Source: Inia geoffrensis
Taxonomy: Eukaryota > Chordata > Mammalia > Artiodactyla > Iniidae
Length of the DNA: 64,000 bases
Assembly: GCA_036417435.1 (NCBI GenBank)
Contig: CM070917.1
Location: 61,912,436 to 61,976,435, forward strand
Reading direction: 5' to 3'
The translations under genes and the position numbers were made by a program. The number at the start of each line of letters is the position of its first letter. The first letter of the stretch is position 1. The notes under the pieces are model-generated. The model was given only the letters and a program-made list of their open reading frames with translations, was not told the origin of the DNA and ran no database searches. Below, in pieces: positions 41,801 through 51,948 of the stretch.

Positions 41801-44800
41801 CCTAAGTGTAGCTGTCTCCCCTTTCCCATCCTGTGCTCCTCACTGCAGGCTTGGTCCCTCCCTACTGGAATGAGGCCCTGTCTTGCTGGGGTATTCAGGG
41901 GCCCACCAGGGCCTGGGGGGCAGGCCTGGACCAGCATGCTTGGCACCCTGCCCAGCTGGGTTGAGCCAGGCCTCCTCCTTCCCGGCAGGGGTGGGTTCCA
42001 GCAGGAGGCAGGGGCCCGCCTGTGACAGGCACTCTCCTTCCCCTCTGCAACACTCCTCAGGGCCCACCCCCTCCCATGCCCTGGCTCACACGTGGAGCAC
42101 ACCTGTCTGAACTCCGTCCCTGTCCCCGAGAGGGGGATGAACGAGCATCTTCCCCTTGCTCCCCGGGGCACAGAGCTCTCTGCTAGGAGCCTGTGGGTGC
42201 AGAGTCAGCAGTTACTCCCCTGACAGGGGCCCTGGGGGGACTGTACCAGCTTTCGCTGGAGGACAGCCTCTTGGTAATAATGGCTAACATGTAAGGAGTG
42301 CTGAATGGTGAGAGATCCCGTCTTTCACAAGGGTCAGGCATTGTACTCACAACCCCCGTGAGCAGCTTCTGTGATCAGCCCATTTTACAGATGAGGACAC
42401 AACCCGAGAGGTCAAGTGACTTGTCCAAGATCACACCGCTAGTGTGTGGCAGAGCCAGGGCGTGGTGAGGTCTGTGTGACGCCACCTTCCCCACTATGCT
42501 CCACTCACGGATGACCCAGGGCCAGGCAGTGTGGCCTTTGAGTCCAGCCCTGGCATCCGCCCTCTACTGTCGAGCTTCTGGTACCCTCTCCTTTCTCTCC
42601 CAGCCCCCTCGGCCTGTGGGACAATGAGGCTCACTCCTTGGCCCATTCAGGCAGGAATGCCAACCATGTGCTCGTGGGACTGTCCTCTGAGGGCACAGCA
42701 TGCCAGTCCCCCCATCTCCGCCCCCTTTGACCCTATAAACAAGCGGGGCTGGGGGCCCAGGGAAGCCAGGCCACTGTTGCAGCGGCGCCCTCCAGCTGAT
42801 GGGCCAGGGTGGGAAGCCATAGGGACTGACAGCTAAAGGGCCATGGGGCAGGTGCTTTCCTGCGCTCCAAGAGGTCAGCTGGAGGTGGGAGGTGGGCGGG
42901 GAGGGAGCACTGGGTTAGGTGTGGGCAAGGGTGGATCATTCGAGGGTGCCCTGATGCCTCCCACTCTGACCCCCAGAGCTCCTTGGCTCCACGAAGAGAC
43001 TCAACGTCAACTACCAGGATGCAGATGGGTGAGCGGGAGCCCCCATCCCTCTTGAAAACTGTGGGGGGGGAGGGGCAGTGGAAAGACCTGGGGCCTAGAG
43101 TCCCTTCCCCTCTCAAACTTGGCCCTTGAAGCGTGTTTGCCGAGAGCTCAGGGCCCTGCCCACCGTGGAGCTATCCCTGAGGGAGGGGAGGGGGCCCTGG
43201 TGCCTCTCTGAGAGGCCTCCTTGGGTCAGATTCCTGCTGGGCCCCCCTTTCTCCCTGGAGGGTAGGAGCCCTCGGGCTCCTGCTCCCACGGCCCCCTCCC
43301 CTGGGCCGGCTGTGAGGGAGGCCAAACAAACAGGCCTCTCAGCGCAGACACTGAGCCCTTTCATGCTGCAGCCTGGCTGCTCTGTGCTCCCGTGGCAGGG
43401 CTGGCAGGGTGGGGGGCCGGGGGTGCAGTGGGCAATTAACTCATCCCTGACAGTCCCCAGGATGGGTCTGCTGTGGAAGACCAGGATTTGGGGGCGGGGG
43501 GGCCGCTCACTGACACCCCCGACCTTGTGTCCCACCACATCAGATTCTCGGCTCTCCACCACGCCGCCCTGGGGGGCAGCCTGGAGCTCATAGCCTTGCT
43601 GCTGGAGGCTCAGGCCACCGTTGACATCAAGGACAGCAATGGTGAGAGCCCAGTGTACCCGCACCCCGGACCCGGTGGCCAGAGTTTGCCCCTGCTACCT
43701 CGTAGCAATGCTAATAGATGTTGGCATAGCTTCTCTGAACTTGCAAATGCTTTATCTCTTCAGTCTTCACAGCCTTCTGGGGTAGTGGGTGGTACTGACA
43801 TCCCATTACCCAGGTAAGGAAGTTGAGGTTACATCACCGTTACAAGGTCACCAGATCATCCGTGGTGGACAAGGTGGGATTCTGGCTTCAGCCCCAGACA
43901 GCCAGACCTCTCCCTGACCAAACCCGGGTGAAGCCAGCTTTGCTTCTCCCCTCCAGCTGGGGTGGCTCCGGACTCTGCTCAGTCCCCTCCTCCAGCCCCA
44001 CGCCATCCCTCGACCTCCTTCAGAAACCCCTTTCCTCTGGCAGGCATGCGCCCGCTGCACTATGCAGCCTGGCAGGGCCGGCTGGAGCCCGTGAGGCTGC
44101 TACTGCGGGCCTCTGCGGCCGTGAACGCCGCCTCGCTGGATGGGCAGATCCCGCTGCACCTGGCTGCCCAGTACGGACACTATGAAGTGGTATGTGACCC
44201 TGCCAGCCTACAGGGGTTCGGGGGCAGGGATTGGGGGTGCTGGCACGGGGGGGCGGCCAGGCCAGACCCCTCACTTGGCTCCTTCCACCCCAGTCAGAAA
44301 TGCTCCTCCAGCATCAGTCCAACCCATGCCTGGTCAACAAGGCCAAGAAGACGCCCTTGGACCTGGCCTGCGAATTTGGACGGCTCAAGGTGGGGCCTGC
44401 TGCCCTTGGGGTACTGGGTTCTGGGTGTCTCTGGGGTCTCAGGAGGAGGCCCTACCTGAGTGCTGGTTGCTGCAGGTGGCCCAGCTGTTACTGAACAGCC
44501 ACTTATGTGTGGCACTGCTGGAGGGTGAGGCCAAGGACCCGTGTGACCCCAACTATACCACACCCCTGCACTTGGCTGCCAAGAACGGCCACAGAGAGGT
44601 CATCAGGTACCCACCGGGGCCCCCCCAACATCCTCATCCTCTTCCGCTGGGACTGGCGACGTCCCCTCAGTGCCCCGCCCTGCTGCCCTCCCCACCCTCG
44701 CTCTGGATCTCCCAGCCCCCAGCAATCGGCTTCCTCTCCTTCCCCACCCCCTGCCCTCTGCCCCAGTAACTCACCCTCCCCTCCACAGGCAGCTCCTGAG

Positions 44801-45383
44801 AGCTGGGATTGAGATCAACCGCCAGACCAAGACGGGAACGGCACTCCACGAGGCCGCGCTGTACGGCAAGACGGAGGTGGTGCGGCTGCTCCTGGAGGTG
44901 TGTGTGGACCCCTGGTCAGCCCGCGGGTATGCACCCCTGGTCAGCCCGCGGGTGTAGACGGGTCCCCAGCAGGTGCCGGGTCCAAGACCGGCTGGGGAGG
45001 AAAGGGAGGGGTCTCCGTTGGCAGCGTGGTGTTTTGCATATGGGTGGGGGCCGTGCAAAGTGGCTGGAGAGCAGACGGACCTGGTTCAAGCCCCGGTTCT
45101 GCCTTTTACTAGCTGAGTGACCTTGAGCTCGTCCTTGACCCTATCTCTGAGCTTCCACTTCCTCATCTGTAAAATCTGAAAATAGTAGCTACCTGCTGGG
45201 TAGCTGTGAGAATTGGGAGACGCGACAAACCAGGCGCTCGCTCGGCACAGGCTTACCCTGCACTCTGCACCCAGGGTGGGGTGGACGTGAACATCCGGAA
45301 CACGTATAACCAGACGGCGCTGGACATCGTGAATCAGTTCACCACCTCCCAGGCCAGCCGGGAGATCAAGCAGCTACTGCGGG
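38841..45383 (+). CDS. CASKIN2: CASKIN2 ankyrin-repeat exons 1-8
   Basis: Exons 1-8 encode about residues 1-278. Repeated ankyrin consensus elements are visible: [93 protein letters not shown] and [19 protein letters not shown], six in all, followed by a partial [12 protein letters not shown] cap. Introns fall between or inside repeats with different phases. A 25-bp tandem duplication lies just inside the intron after the sixth repeat (44,908-44,953). Confidence 0.95.
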
Positions 45384-48300
45384 GTGAGCGTGTGGGGGAG
45401 AAGACCCAGCCCAGGGAATCCGGAGCCGCTCCAGAGGGTCCCAGGAAGCGGAGCAGGAGAGGATGCCACGCTCCTGGGCCCCGGGCTGGTCTGAGGGGTC
45501 ATGAACAGGGGACTGGAGGGGTGGGGAGATGCCCTAAGGACCCTCAGATGACACCTGTCCTCCTCCTTCTTTTAGAGGCCTCAGGGATCCTGAAGGTCCG
45601 AGCACTCAAGGATTTCTGGAACCTCCACGATCCCACTGCCCTCAATGTCCGGGCAGGGGACGTCATCACGGTGAGGACCCAATGCAGGCATTCCTTTGAG
45701 AACACAAGTGATTGCTGTCACCTCCTTGGGCACCTACTGTGGATCAGGCTCTGTGTTAGGGTCTTTATATGCACAATCTCGTTGAATTCTTCCCAATCCA
45801 GGTAAGGTAGGTGCTCTTTACCATTTCCTTTTTGGAGCTGACAAAACTGAAGCTTAGAGAATGAAAGCAGTTTGTCCAAAGTCCCAAGCTAGCAAGGAGT
45901 GGAGCTGGGATCTGAACCCAGGCTGACTCCAGACTCTCGCTGGTATGCCCTGGAGGCACCCAGGGGATTGGGCTGGATGCTGGCGGCAGGGCCAGAACTG
46001 TGGGCCAACTTGGGCACCAGAGGCCAGCTCCCCGGGGGGAGGGGAAGAGCTGGACCGCAGCTGCAGGGCTGGGCACTTGGTGCCGCACGTGACCGTGGCA
46101 TCGTCCGTCCCCCTGCCCGTCTGCCACAGGTGCTTGAGCAGCATCCCGACGGCCGCTGGAAGGGCCACATCCACGAGAGCCAGAGGGGCACGGACCGTGT
46201 GGGCTACTTTCCCCCGGGCATCGTTGAAGTGGTCAGCAAGCGGGTGGGCGTCCTTGCACCCCGCCTCCCCTCTGCATCCACCACCCTGCGCCCAGGCCTC
46301 TCCAGGACACCACAGCCCCCTGCTGATGACTCCCTGCACCCCCTTACCTATGGCCAGCTGCCTCGGGTGGGCCTCAGCCCAGACAGCCCAGGTACCTCCT
46401 TCTGGGGGAGGGGGGGGCAATGCTGGGTACTGGGGTAGACATCCGGCTCTGGCAAGCTGCCAGTCAGCTGTTGGCAGGGCCAACTGGGGCTCTAACCCCT
46501 TGGCTTCTGCCCCCTGCAGCAGGTGACAGGAACAGTGTGGGCAGCGAGGGCAGCGTGGGCAGCATCCGCAGTGCCGGCAGCGGACAGAGTTCCGAGGGCA
46601 CCAACGGCCACAGCACCGGCCTCCTTATTGAGAATGCCCAGGTGGGGGGGCGGGGAGGGGCGTTGGTTGGGACCAGGGCCGGGCCCCCCACACCCACTGC
46701 CAGTTCCCCAAGTGAGAGTCAGCTCCTTCCCTGTCTCCAGCCACTGCCCTCTGCTGGAGAGGACCAGGTGCTACCAGGACTGCACCCCCCATCCCTGGCA
46801 GGTAGGAAGGGAGACTGGGACCTGGGTGGGCTAGGAGAGGTGCAGGTGGGGAGGCTGAGGGCTTGGCACCCCTTCGTCCTGCCACCCTGATTCCATTTCT
46901 CTCCCTCCTTGAAGACAACCCAAACCACCGCCCCCTAGCCAACTACCGCTCCGGGGAGCAGCTCTTCACCCAGGACGTGAGGCCGGAGCAGCTGCTGGAG
47001 GGGAAGGTGTGACCTGCACTGGGGAGTGGGCTGCGGGTAGGGGCTGGGATGGGCCTCAGGGTGGACTTAAGTCCCTTCTCAGACCAGGCCCCTGGGGAGG
47101 CTGGGGCCAGTGGCTGGTCTGTGGCCTTGGCACCCCGCCCCCACCCCAGCAGACTCAGCTCCATTAACTTCACCCCTCCCCCCACACCACAGGACGCTCA
47201 GGCCATTCATAACTGGCTAAGCGAGTTCCAGCTGGAGGGCTACACTGCCCACTTTCTGCAGGCTGGCTATGACGTGCCAACTATCAGCCGCATGACACCC
47301 GAGGTAGGTGCCACAGCGGGAGGGCAGTGCAGGAACCAGTGGGCAGAGGAGGGGGCCTGGTGGCATGACTCTGTGTGGCAGGACCTGACGGCCATCGGGG
47401 TGACCAAGCCTGGGCACAGGAAGAAGATCGCCTCCGAGATCGCCCAGCTCAGCATCGCCGAGTGGTTGCCCAACTACGTCCCGGTGAGTGGGCGACGGGC
47501 ACGGGCTCCCACCTTCAGCTGCGGCTTTGCACTGCCTTCCTGGCTTCCTGGGGGCCGACGGTGCTGCTTTTGCAGGCAGACCTGCTGGAGTGGCTGTGCG
47601 CGCTGGGGCTGCCGCAGTACCACAAGCAGCTGGTGAGCAGCGGCTACGATTCCATGGGGCTGGTGGCGGACCTCACTTGGGAGGAGCTGCAGGAGATCGG
47701 CGTCAACAAGCTCGGTGAGGACTGCCCTGGGCCTTCTGGCTGGGCCCCCGCGTGCCTTGGAGGGTCTCCAAAACGTTTCGGGGGTCCAGGAGGGATGAGG
47801 GTGACCCTTTCCAGCCCCAGCTAACCCTTCCGCCTCTATCCGCCCCTCTCAGGTCATCAGAAGAAGCTCATGCTGGGGGTGAGGCGGCTGGCTGAGCTTC
47901 GGCGGGGCCTACAGCAGGCGGAGGCCCCAGGCGACGGCGGCCGCCGGCTGGCCAGGGGCCCGGAGCTGATGGCCATCGAGGGGCTGGAGAACGGGGACAG
48001 TCCGGCTGTGGCTGGCCCGCGCCTGCTCACCTTCCAGGGCAGCGAGCTGAGCCCAGAGCTACAGGCGGCCATGGCAGGGGGTGGCCCTGAGCCGCTTCCC
48101 TTGCCCCCTGCCCGCTCCCCCAGCCAGGAGAGCATCGGGGCACGCTCACGGGGGTCTGGGCACTCGCAGGAACAGCCTGCCTCCCAGCCCAGTGGCGGAG
48201 ACCCCAACACCCCACAGGAGAGGAATCTTCCGGAGGGCACAGAGCGGCCCGCTAAGCTTTGTTCCCCACTTCCTGGCCAAGGGGCCCCCCCTTATGTTTT

Positions 48301-50169
48301 TATGTATCCCCAGGGCTCGCCCTCCAGCCCAGCCCCAGGGCCGCCTCCTGGCGCACCCCGGGCCTTCTCCTACTTGGCTGGCCCCCTGGCCACTCCTCCA
48401 GACCCGCCTCGGCCCAAGCGCCGGTCCCACAGCCTAAGCCGCCCCAGCCCGGCCGAGGGGGAAGCCGAGGGGGAGGCCGAAGGGCCAGTGGATAGTGCCT
48501 TGGGCAGTTACGCCACCCTCACTCGGCGACCAGGACGCAGCGCCCTCGCCCGGACCGGCCCCAGCCCGACCCCAACCCGAGGGGCGCCCCGCAGCCAGTC
48601 CTTTGCCCTGCGGGCCCGCCGCAAAGGCCCCCCGCCCCCGCCCCCCAAGCGCCTCAGCTCCGTCTCCGGCCCCACCCTGGAGCCGCCGCCGCCGCCGCCA
48701 GATGGAAGCCCGGCGCCCAAGGAGGGGGCCCCGGGGCCCCGGAGGCGAACACTCAGTGAACCCACGGGCCCCTCGGAGCCCCCCGGCCTGCCCGCCCCGG
48801 CTGGCGCCACATCGGACACGGAGGAGGAGGACCCAGGGCCCGAGGGGACACCCCCGTCTCGGGGCAGCTCAGGGGAGGGGCTCCCGTTCGCGGAGGAGGG
48901 GAACCTGACGATCAAACAGAGGCCCAAGCCGGCGGGCCCCCCACCCCGGGAGACGCCTGTGCCTGCTGGCCTCGACTTCAACCTCACAGAGTCAGACACT
49001 GTTAAGCGGAGGCCCAAATGCCGGGAGAGGGAGCCACTGCAGACGGCACTCCTGGCCTTCGGGGTGGCCGGCGCCACGCCCGGCCCCCCTGCTGCCCTGT
49101 CCTCGCAGACCCCTGGCGAGTCCCCCTCGGCCTCTGCCAGCCTTCCCCGGCCTGACCCTAGCAGCCTCCCAAACCCCGGAGCTCCAGCCCCTCTCTCTCC
49201 CGGCCCGCCGACCCAGCCCCCCGTGGCTCCCTGCCCCGGGCCGGCTCTGGAAAACAGTCGGCGGCCCAGGGAGATGGAGCCCCAGGCTCCCCCTGCTGCC
49301 CTCCTCAAGGTGCCCGGAGCAGGTATGAGGCGGGACCTGCGGGGAGAGGGTGGTGTTGGCAGGGCTCGTGCCCAGCCCAGCTGAGTCACAAGCCAACCTC
49401 TTTTGTCTCTGCAGGAACAGCCCCCAAGCCTGTGTCTGTGGCCTGCACCCAGCTGGCATTTTCTGGCCCTAAGCTGGCTCCTCGGCTCGGCCCCCGCCCT
49501 GTGCCCCCTCCAAGGCCAGAGAACACTGGGGCCACGGGCCCAGGCCGGGCCCAGCAGAGACTGGAGCAGACCAGCTCATCCCTGGCAGCTGCCTTGCGGG
49601 CCGCGGAGAAGAGCATTGGTGCTGAGGAGCGAGAGGGGTGAGGGGTGCTGGGTGCTTCGGAGGGGGAGAAGGCAGCATAAGAGCAGCTCTGCCCGAATCC
49701 TGAAGCCTTTTCCCAGGGTTCCGGGAATGATGGGAGGGGGACGTCACCGTCACGTTGGGCAGATCCTCAGGCTGGGGGGCCCCTATTGGGATGGGAGGGG
49801 CCTGGGCCTGGGGTCACCTGGATCTGACCTGCAGGGAATCCTGGTGGCCGCCACTTAGAGGCACGTGAGCCTGGGCAAGTCACTTCTCCCTGTGAGCCCC
49901 AGCGTCTCTGTGCAAGGAAGGGAACGGTAACTCCTACTGCCTCGGGAAGTTGTGAGAATTAGGAGAAGATGCACGCAAAGGGCGCGCACCAACCACGCTC
50001 TCAGTAGCAGCCCCCTTGCCCTGGGCCGGCAGGGTGCAGACCGCTGGCTGATCTGACCTGGTCCTTCCCCTGCTGCAGCCCCCCGGGCACCTCCACCAAG
50101 CACATCCTGGATGACATCAGCACCATGTTCGACGCCCTGGCTAACCAGCTGGACGCCATGCTGGATTGA
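38841..50169 (+). CDS. CASKIN2: CASKIN2, CASK-interacting protein 2 (complete coding sequence)
   Basis: Cytoplasmic multidomain scaffold: ankyrin repeats, SH3, two SAM domains, a proline-rich tail and a conserved C-terminal helix. Unlike CASKIN1 it is not thought to bind CASK (family knowledge). Exons: 38841-38934, 42977-43028, 43544-43641, 44044-44189, 44294-44389, 44476-44606, 44789-44897, 45275-45383, 45576-45670, 46130-46391, 46520-46641, 46741-46801, 46915-47006, 47193-47303, 47382-47483, 47576-47714, 47853-49322, 49415-49637, 50079-50169. They total 3,603 bases, 1,200 codons plus TGA; human is about 1,202. It starts [20 protein letters not shown] with a strong Kozak context (A at -3, G at +4) and ends [16 protein letters not shown]. 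All phases close. The gene is GC-rich and compact after a 4-kb first coding intron. It faces TSEN54 head to head and TMEM94 tail to tail. Confidence 0.98.
39954..39970 (+). repeat. (TG)8 microsatellite
   Basis: Short TG run in CASKIN2 intron 1, next to 'cccacacctgggagtg'. Confidence 0.9.
40525..40660 (-). repeat. MIR SINE fragment
   Basis: 'cactttacagatgaggaaac', 'gatctgcccaaggtcacacg', 'gtggcagatcaaagacaa'. It lies in CASKIN2 intron 1; further minus-strand MIR copies in this intron are at 41,530-41,650 and 42,270-42,465, and a plus-strand copy is at 39,085-39,170. Confidence 0.65.
40685..40830. mobile_element. MER5A-like DNA-transposon fragment
   Basis: 'catcagaattacctaggg', 'gtacagactccccggtctct' and 'aggtgattctgaagcag' match the body of MER5A, a hAT-Charlie non-autonomous element. 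It lies in CASKIN2 intron 1. Confidence 0.55.
43029..43543. other. CASKIN2 intron 2
   Basis: GC-rich unique sequence between exons 2 and 3, with no repeat or alternative exon recognised. Confidence 0.5.
43715..43905 (-). repeat. MIR SINE fragment in CASKIN2 intron
   Basis: 'catcccattacccaggtaag', 'gttacaaggtcaccagatca' and 'gggattctggcttcagcccc' keep the MIR arrangement in reverse. It fills much of the intron 43642-44043. Confidence 0.5.
44908..44953 (+). repeat. 25-bp-offset tandem duplication next to a CASKIN2 donor
   Basis: The 21-base string starting acccctggtcagcccgcggg occurs at 44908-44928 and 44933-44953. The first copy begins only 10 bases past the exon 7 donor at 44898. Confidence 0.95.
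45060..45250 (+). repeat. MIR SINE in CASKIN2 intron
   Basis: 'gacctggttcaagccccggt', 'tactagctgagtgaccttga', 'ttcctcatctgtaaaatctg' and 'gctgtgagaattgggagacg' are the MIR consensus on plus. It lies just before exon 45275-45383. Confidence 0.75.
45576..46391 (+). CDS. CASKIN2: CASKIN2 SH3-domain exons 9-10
   Basis: Exon 9 (45576-45670) and exon 10 (46130-46391) together encode the SH3 fold, about residues 282-345. Strand a-b reads [20 protein letters not shown], the n-Src/distal region reads [16 protein letters not shown], and the closing motif is [12 protein letters not shown]. The usual ALYDY is altered to ALKDF, as in other Caskins, so classical PxxP binding is doubtful (inference). A MIR-derived repeat fills most of the intron between the two exons. 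Confidence 0.92.
45690..45925 (-). repeat. MIR SINE in CASKIN2 intron
   Basis: 'gggcacctactgtggatcag', 'tttggagctgacaaaactga' and 'agctgggatctgaacccagg' are reverse MIR features. It lies in the intron between the two SH3 exons. Confidence 0.7.
47193..47714 (+). CDS. CASKIN2: CASKIN2 tandem SAM-domain exons 14-16
   Basis: Exons 14-15 (47193-47303, 47382-47483) encode SAM1: [20 protein letters not shown] followed by the [16 protein letters not shown] helix. Exon 16 (47576-47714) plus the first codons of exon 17 encode SAM2: [20 protein letters not shown], then [19 protein letters not shown]. In CASKIN1/2 these tandem SAMs self-assemble (family knowledge). Residues are about 490-620. Confidence 0.95.
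47853..49322 (+). CDS. CASKIN2: CASKIN2 large proline-rich exon 17
   Basis: A single 1,470-bp exon encodes about 490 residues of low-complexity, proline- and serine-rich sequence after SAM2. Visible pieces include [13 protein letters not shown] and [18 protein letters not shown], two copies of a basic IKQRPKP / VKRRPKC motif (near 48,910 and 49,005) and a short EAEGEAEG repeat near 48,465. The high G+C leaves the opposite strand open too (48508-49389), but that is a composition shadow. Confidence 0.95.
49415..50169 (+). CDS. CASKIN2: CASKIN2 C-terminal exons 18-19 with conserved tail
   Basis: Exon 18 (49415-49637) continues the proline-rich region and ends with a helical segment containing [19 protein letters not shown]. 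Exon 19 (50079-50169) gives [20 protein letters not shown] and the stop TGA at 50167-50169. The last ~25 residues match the conserved Caskin C-terminal domain. Confidence 0.95.
49855..50020 (+). repeat. MIR SINE in last CASKIN2 intron
   Basis: 'cctgggcaagtcacttctcc', 'agttgtgagaattaggagaa' and 'caaagggcgcgcac' follow MIR order. It occupies part of intron 49638-50078. Confidence 0.6.
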
Positions 50170-50810
50170 GCCGGACCCGCTGGCAGCCCGCAGCAGTGCC
50201 CACCGTGACCTTCCTCAGCCACTGCCTTTCCCCTGGCGCGGACGCCGCCCCTGCCGCCCTAGCGGGGTCCCTCCTGCTGCTCCAAGCCAGCGGCTGTCGG
50301 CACTAGGGCTCTGGGAGGCAGCCCCCAGGGGAGCTGAGGGGACTGTCAGAACCTGACACCTCAGCAGAGCCCCCTCCCAGCCGTGTAACCTGACAGGACG
50401 GCCCTGCCTTTTTGGGCAGGGACCCTGGTGAGAGCTTCCTCTCCAGGAAGAAAGAGGTGGTGGCCGGGCTTCTGGGGTACCTCCTCTGTCCCCCCAGTGT
50501 CTCAAGCCCCTGTGCCAAGGCCCTCTGGCCACCCACTGTGCTGTTCTGGCGCCGAGAGGCTGGAGGAGGCGGTGTGTCTGGCCGGGTCCCCCGCAGGTGT
50601 TCACAGGACACGTAAACAAGTGGCCAGGCCAGCCTCCGCCGCTGCCCCTGCCTGCCCTCAGTGAGGTAAAGCGGGCGGGGGTGGGGGCAGTGGCATTCAC
50701 AGGTCCCCCAAAGTCCAGACTTTCCCAACTGTAAATGTTATTTTTTAAGCAGAGAGAAATGCATATATTTTAAATGGAATTTATTCTATCTATAACTGCC
50801 TGAGAGGACG
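50170..50810 (+). other. CASKIN2: CASKIN2 3'UTR (end not certain)
   Basis: GC-rich sequence after the stop gives way at about 50,725-50,800 to a short A/T-rich block (ttattttttaag ... aaatgcatatattttaaatg). That is typical of a conserved 3'UTR end. I find no plus-strand AATAAA or ATTAAA there; the only canonical hexamer in the block is on the minus strand (tttatt at about 50,782). The cleavage site is therefore undetermined and may use a variant signal. Confidence 0.5.
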
Positions 50811-51172
50811 CGGTGGGGGAGGGGCTTCGGACCACAGCAAGAGCACCCACTGCCCGCCTTGGGGCTGGAAGCCTGACCTGGTTGGCCCAGGCCCCGGCTC
50901 CGTAACCATTAACCTCTTCCCCCAACTAACACCAATGAAAGTGTCATTCCACGTGATCGGGCTGTGTGTTTGGATCTGCGCCACGGACCTCTGAGCCAGG
51001 GGTCGCGGCTTAGCCGGACCCGAGCGCTCCCACTGATGCGCAAGGAGGAAGGCTTGGGCCCTCCCCTCCTCACCTTTGCGGAGGGGCTCCATCACTGGCC
51101 GAAGCCTTGGGTAGGTCCGTTAGTGGCTGCCTCATGGAGCAGCCACAGGTTTTTCTTCAGGAATTTATCAGT
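50811..51172. other. CASKIN2-TMEM94 tail-to-tail gap
   Basis: A short interval between the presumed ends of two convergent genes. No gene or repeat recognised. The 3' ends could extend into it from either side. Confidence 0.5.
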
Positions 51173-51178
51173 TTTAAT
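51173..51178 (-). terminator. TMEM94: Candidate poly(A) signal ATTAAA for TMEM94
   Basis: The plus strand reads tttaat inside cagttttaatac. On the minus strand this is ATTAAA about 775 bases past the stop. A second possible AATAAA lies further on, at about 50,782-50,787 (plus tttatt). Confidence 0.4.
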
Positions 51179-51948
51179 ACAAACCAGTCTGTATTCATTC
51201 CTAAAAGGCTCATTTCCAGTAAAAAATAATACACCAGTGAAAACATTCTCACAGGATAACTAGGGCCGGGGCTGAAAGGAGCCCTGGGCTGTACCCCAGG
51301 ACTGGCTCTCTCCGCCAGCTTGAGGGCAGGCGCAGGAGGAGGTTCCAGGGCCAGGCGGGGGCTCTGCTGCATCTTCAGGTCTCTGTGTGAGGCTCCCCCA
51401 CAGAGGAAGGGAGGGAAAGTACTCGGCCAAATCCAGGCCCCTGCCCCAGGAATACAGGATGAGAGGGGCACAGGGAGGATGAACCACCAGCCCTGCCTTC
51501 AACAGTGGCCTAGAGAGCTGTTCGGACCTCCCACGGCTGCTCTCCCACAAAAGGTGGAAGCTCAGCCCCACGGCTCATGGCTCTGCCTGAAAACCCAAGA
51601 GCAGAGGGCGCTGCATTCGGTGACCCTGAAGGGGGGCGGCCCACAGGTGGAGGGGGCTGAGGGCCCCTCTATTAAGCGCACGAGGTCATACATTCAAGAG
51701 TCCAGGGGTGCTCCCCCTGGTGAGGAAGAGCCAGACTGTCCTGACGCCAAGGCCACAGCTCAGCATCTCTTCAGTAATTCCCCGGGGGCAGGACGACAGC
51801 TGGGTCTGACACCGGGAGTTGGGCCTCCAACGCCATAAGGCGCAAGAGCAAACCCCGAATCATTCATGATAGCAACTCCCCAGACTCAGAAATGGGTCTG
51901 GCTTTAGCCCTAGGATCCAGGGCACCTATGACCACCACGGCCAGTGGC
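51173..51948 (-). other. TMEM94: Probable TMEM94 3'UTR
   Basis: About 775 bases of non-coding sequence lie between the TMEM94 stop and an ATTAAA on the minus strand at 51178-51173, in an A/T-rich block (51,150-51,245) that contrasts with the GC-rich surroundings. No coding potential is seen. The end is inferred from the hexamer only. Confidence 0.5.

Larger units (their letters stand above)
38935..42976. other. CASKIN2 intron 1 (4 kb)
   Basis: Contains MIR copies, an L2-like piece at about 39,165-39,260 ('gtgtgccaggctctaagcac'), a MER5A-like fragment and a (TG)8 tract. The 243-codon minus frame at 39,478-40,209 is not supported as a gene. No CHR SINE was found. Confidence 0.6.

Noticed and set aside
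42843..43117. ATG-led frame just before CASKIN2 exon 2 as an alternative start
   Set aside because: It is not in phase with exon 2 coding and lacks any conserved N-terminal sequence. The start at 38841 matches the family exactly.
48508..49389. 293-codon open frame on the minus strand opposite CASKIN2 exon 17
   Set aside because: The sense strand is the real, phase-matched CASKIN2 exon. The antisense frame is open only because of extreme G+C and has no family resemblance.
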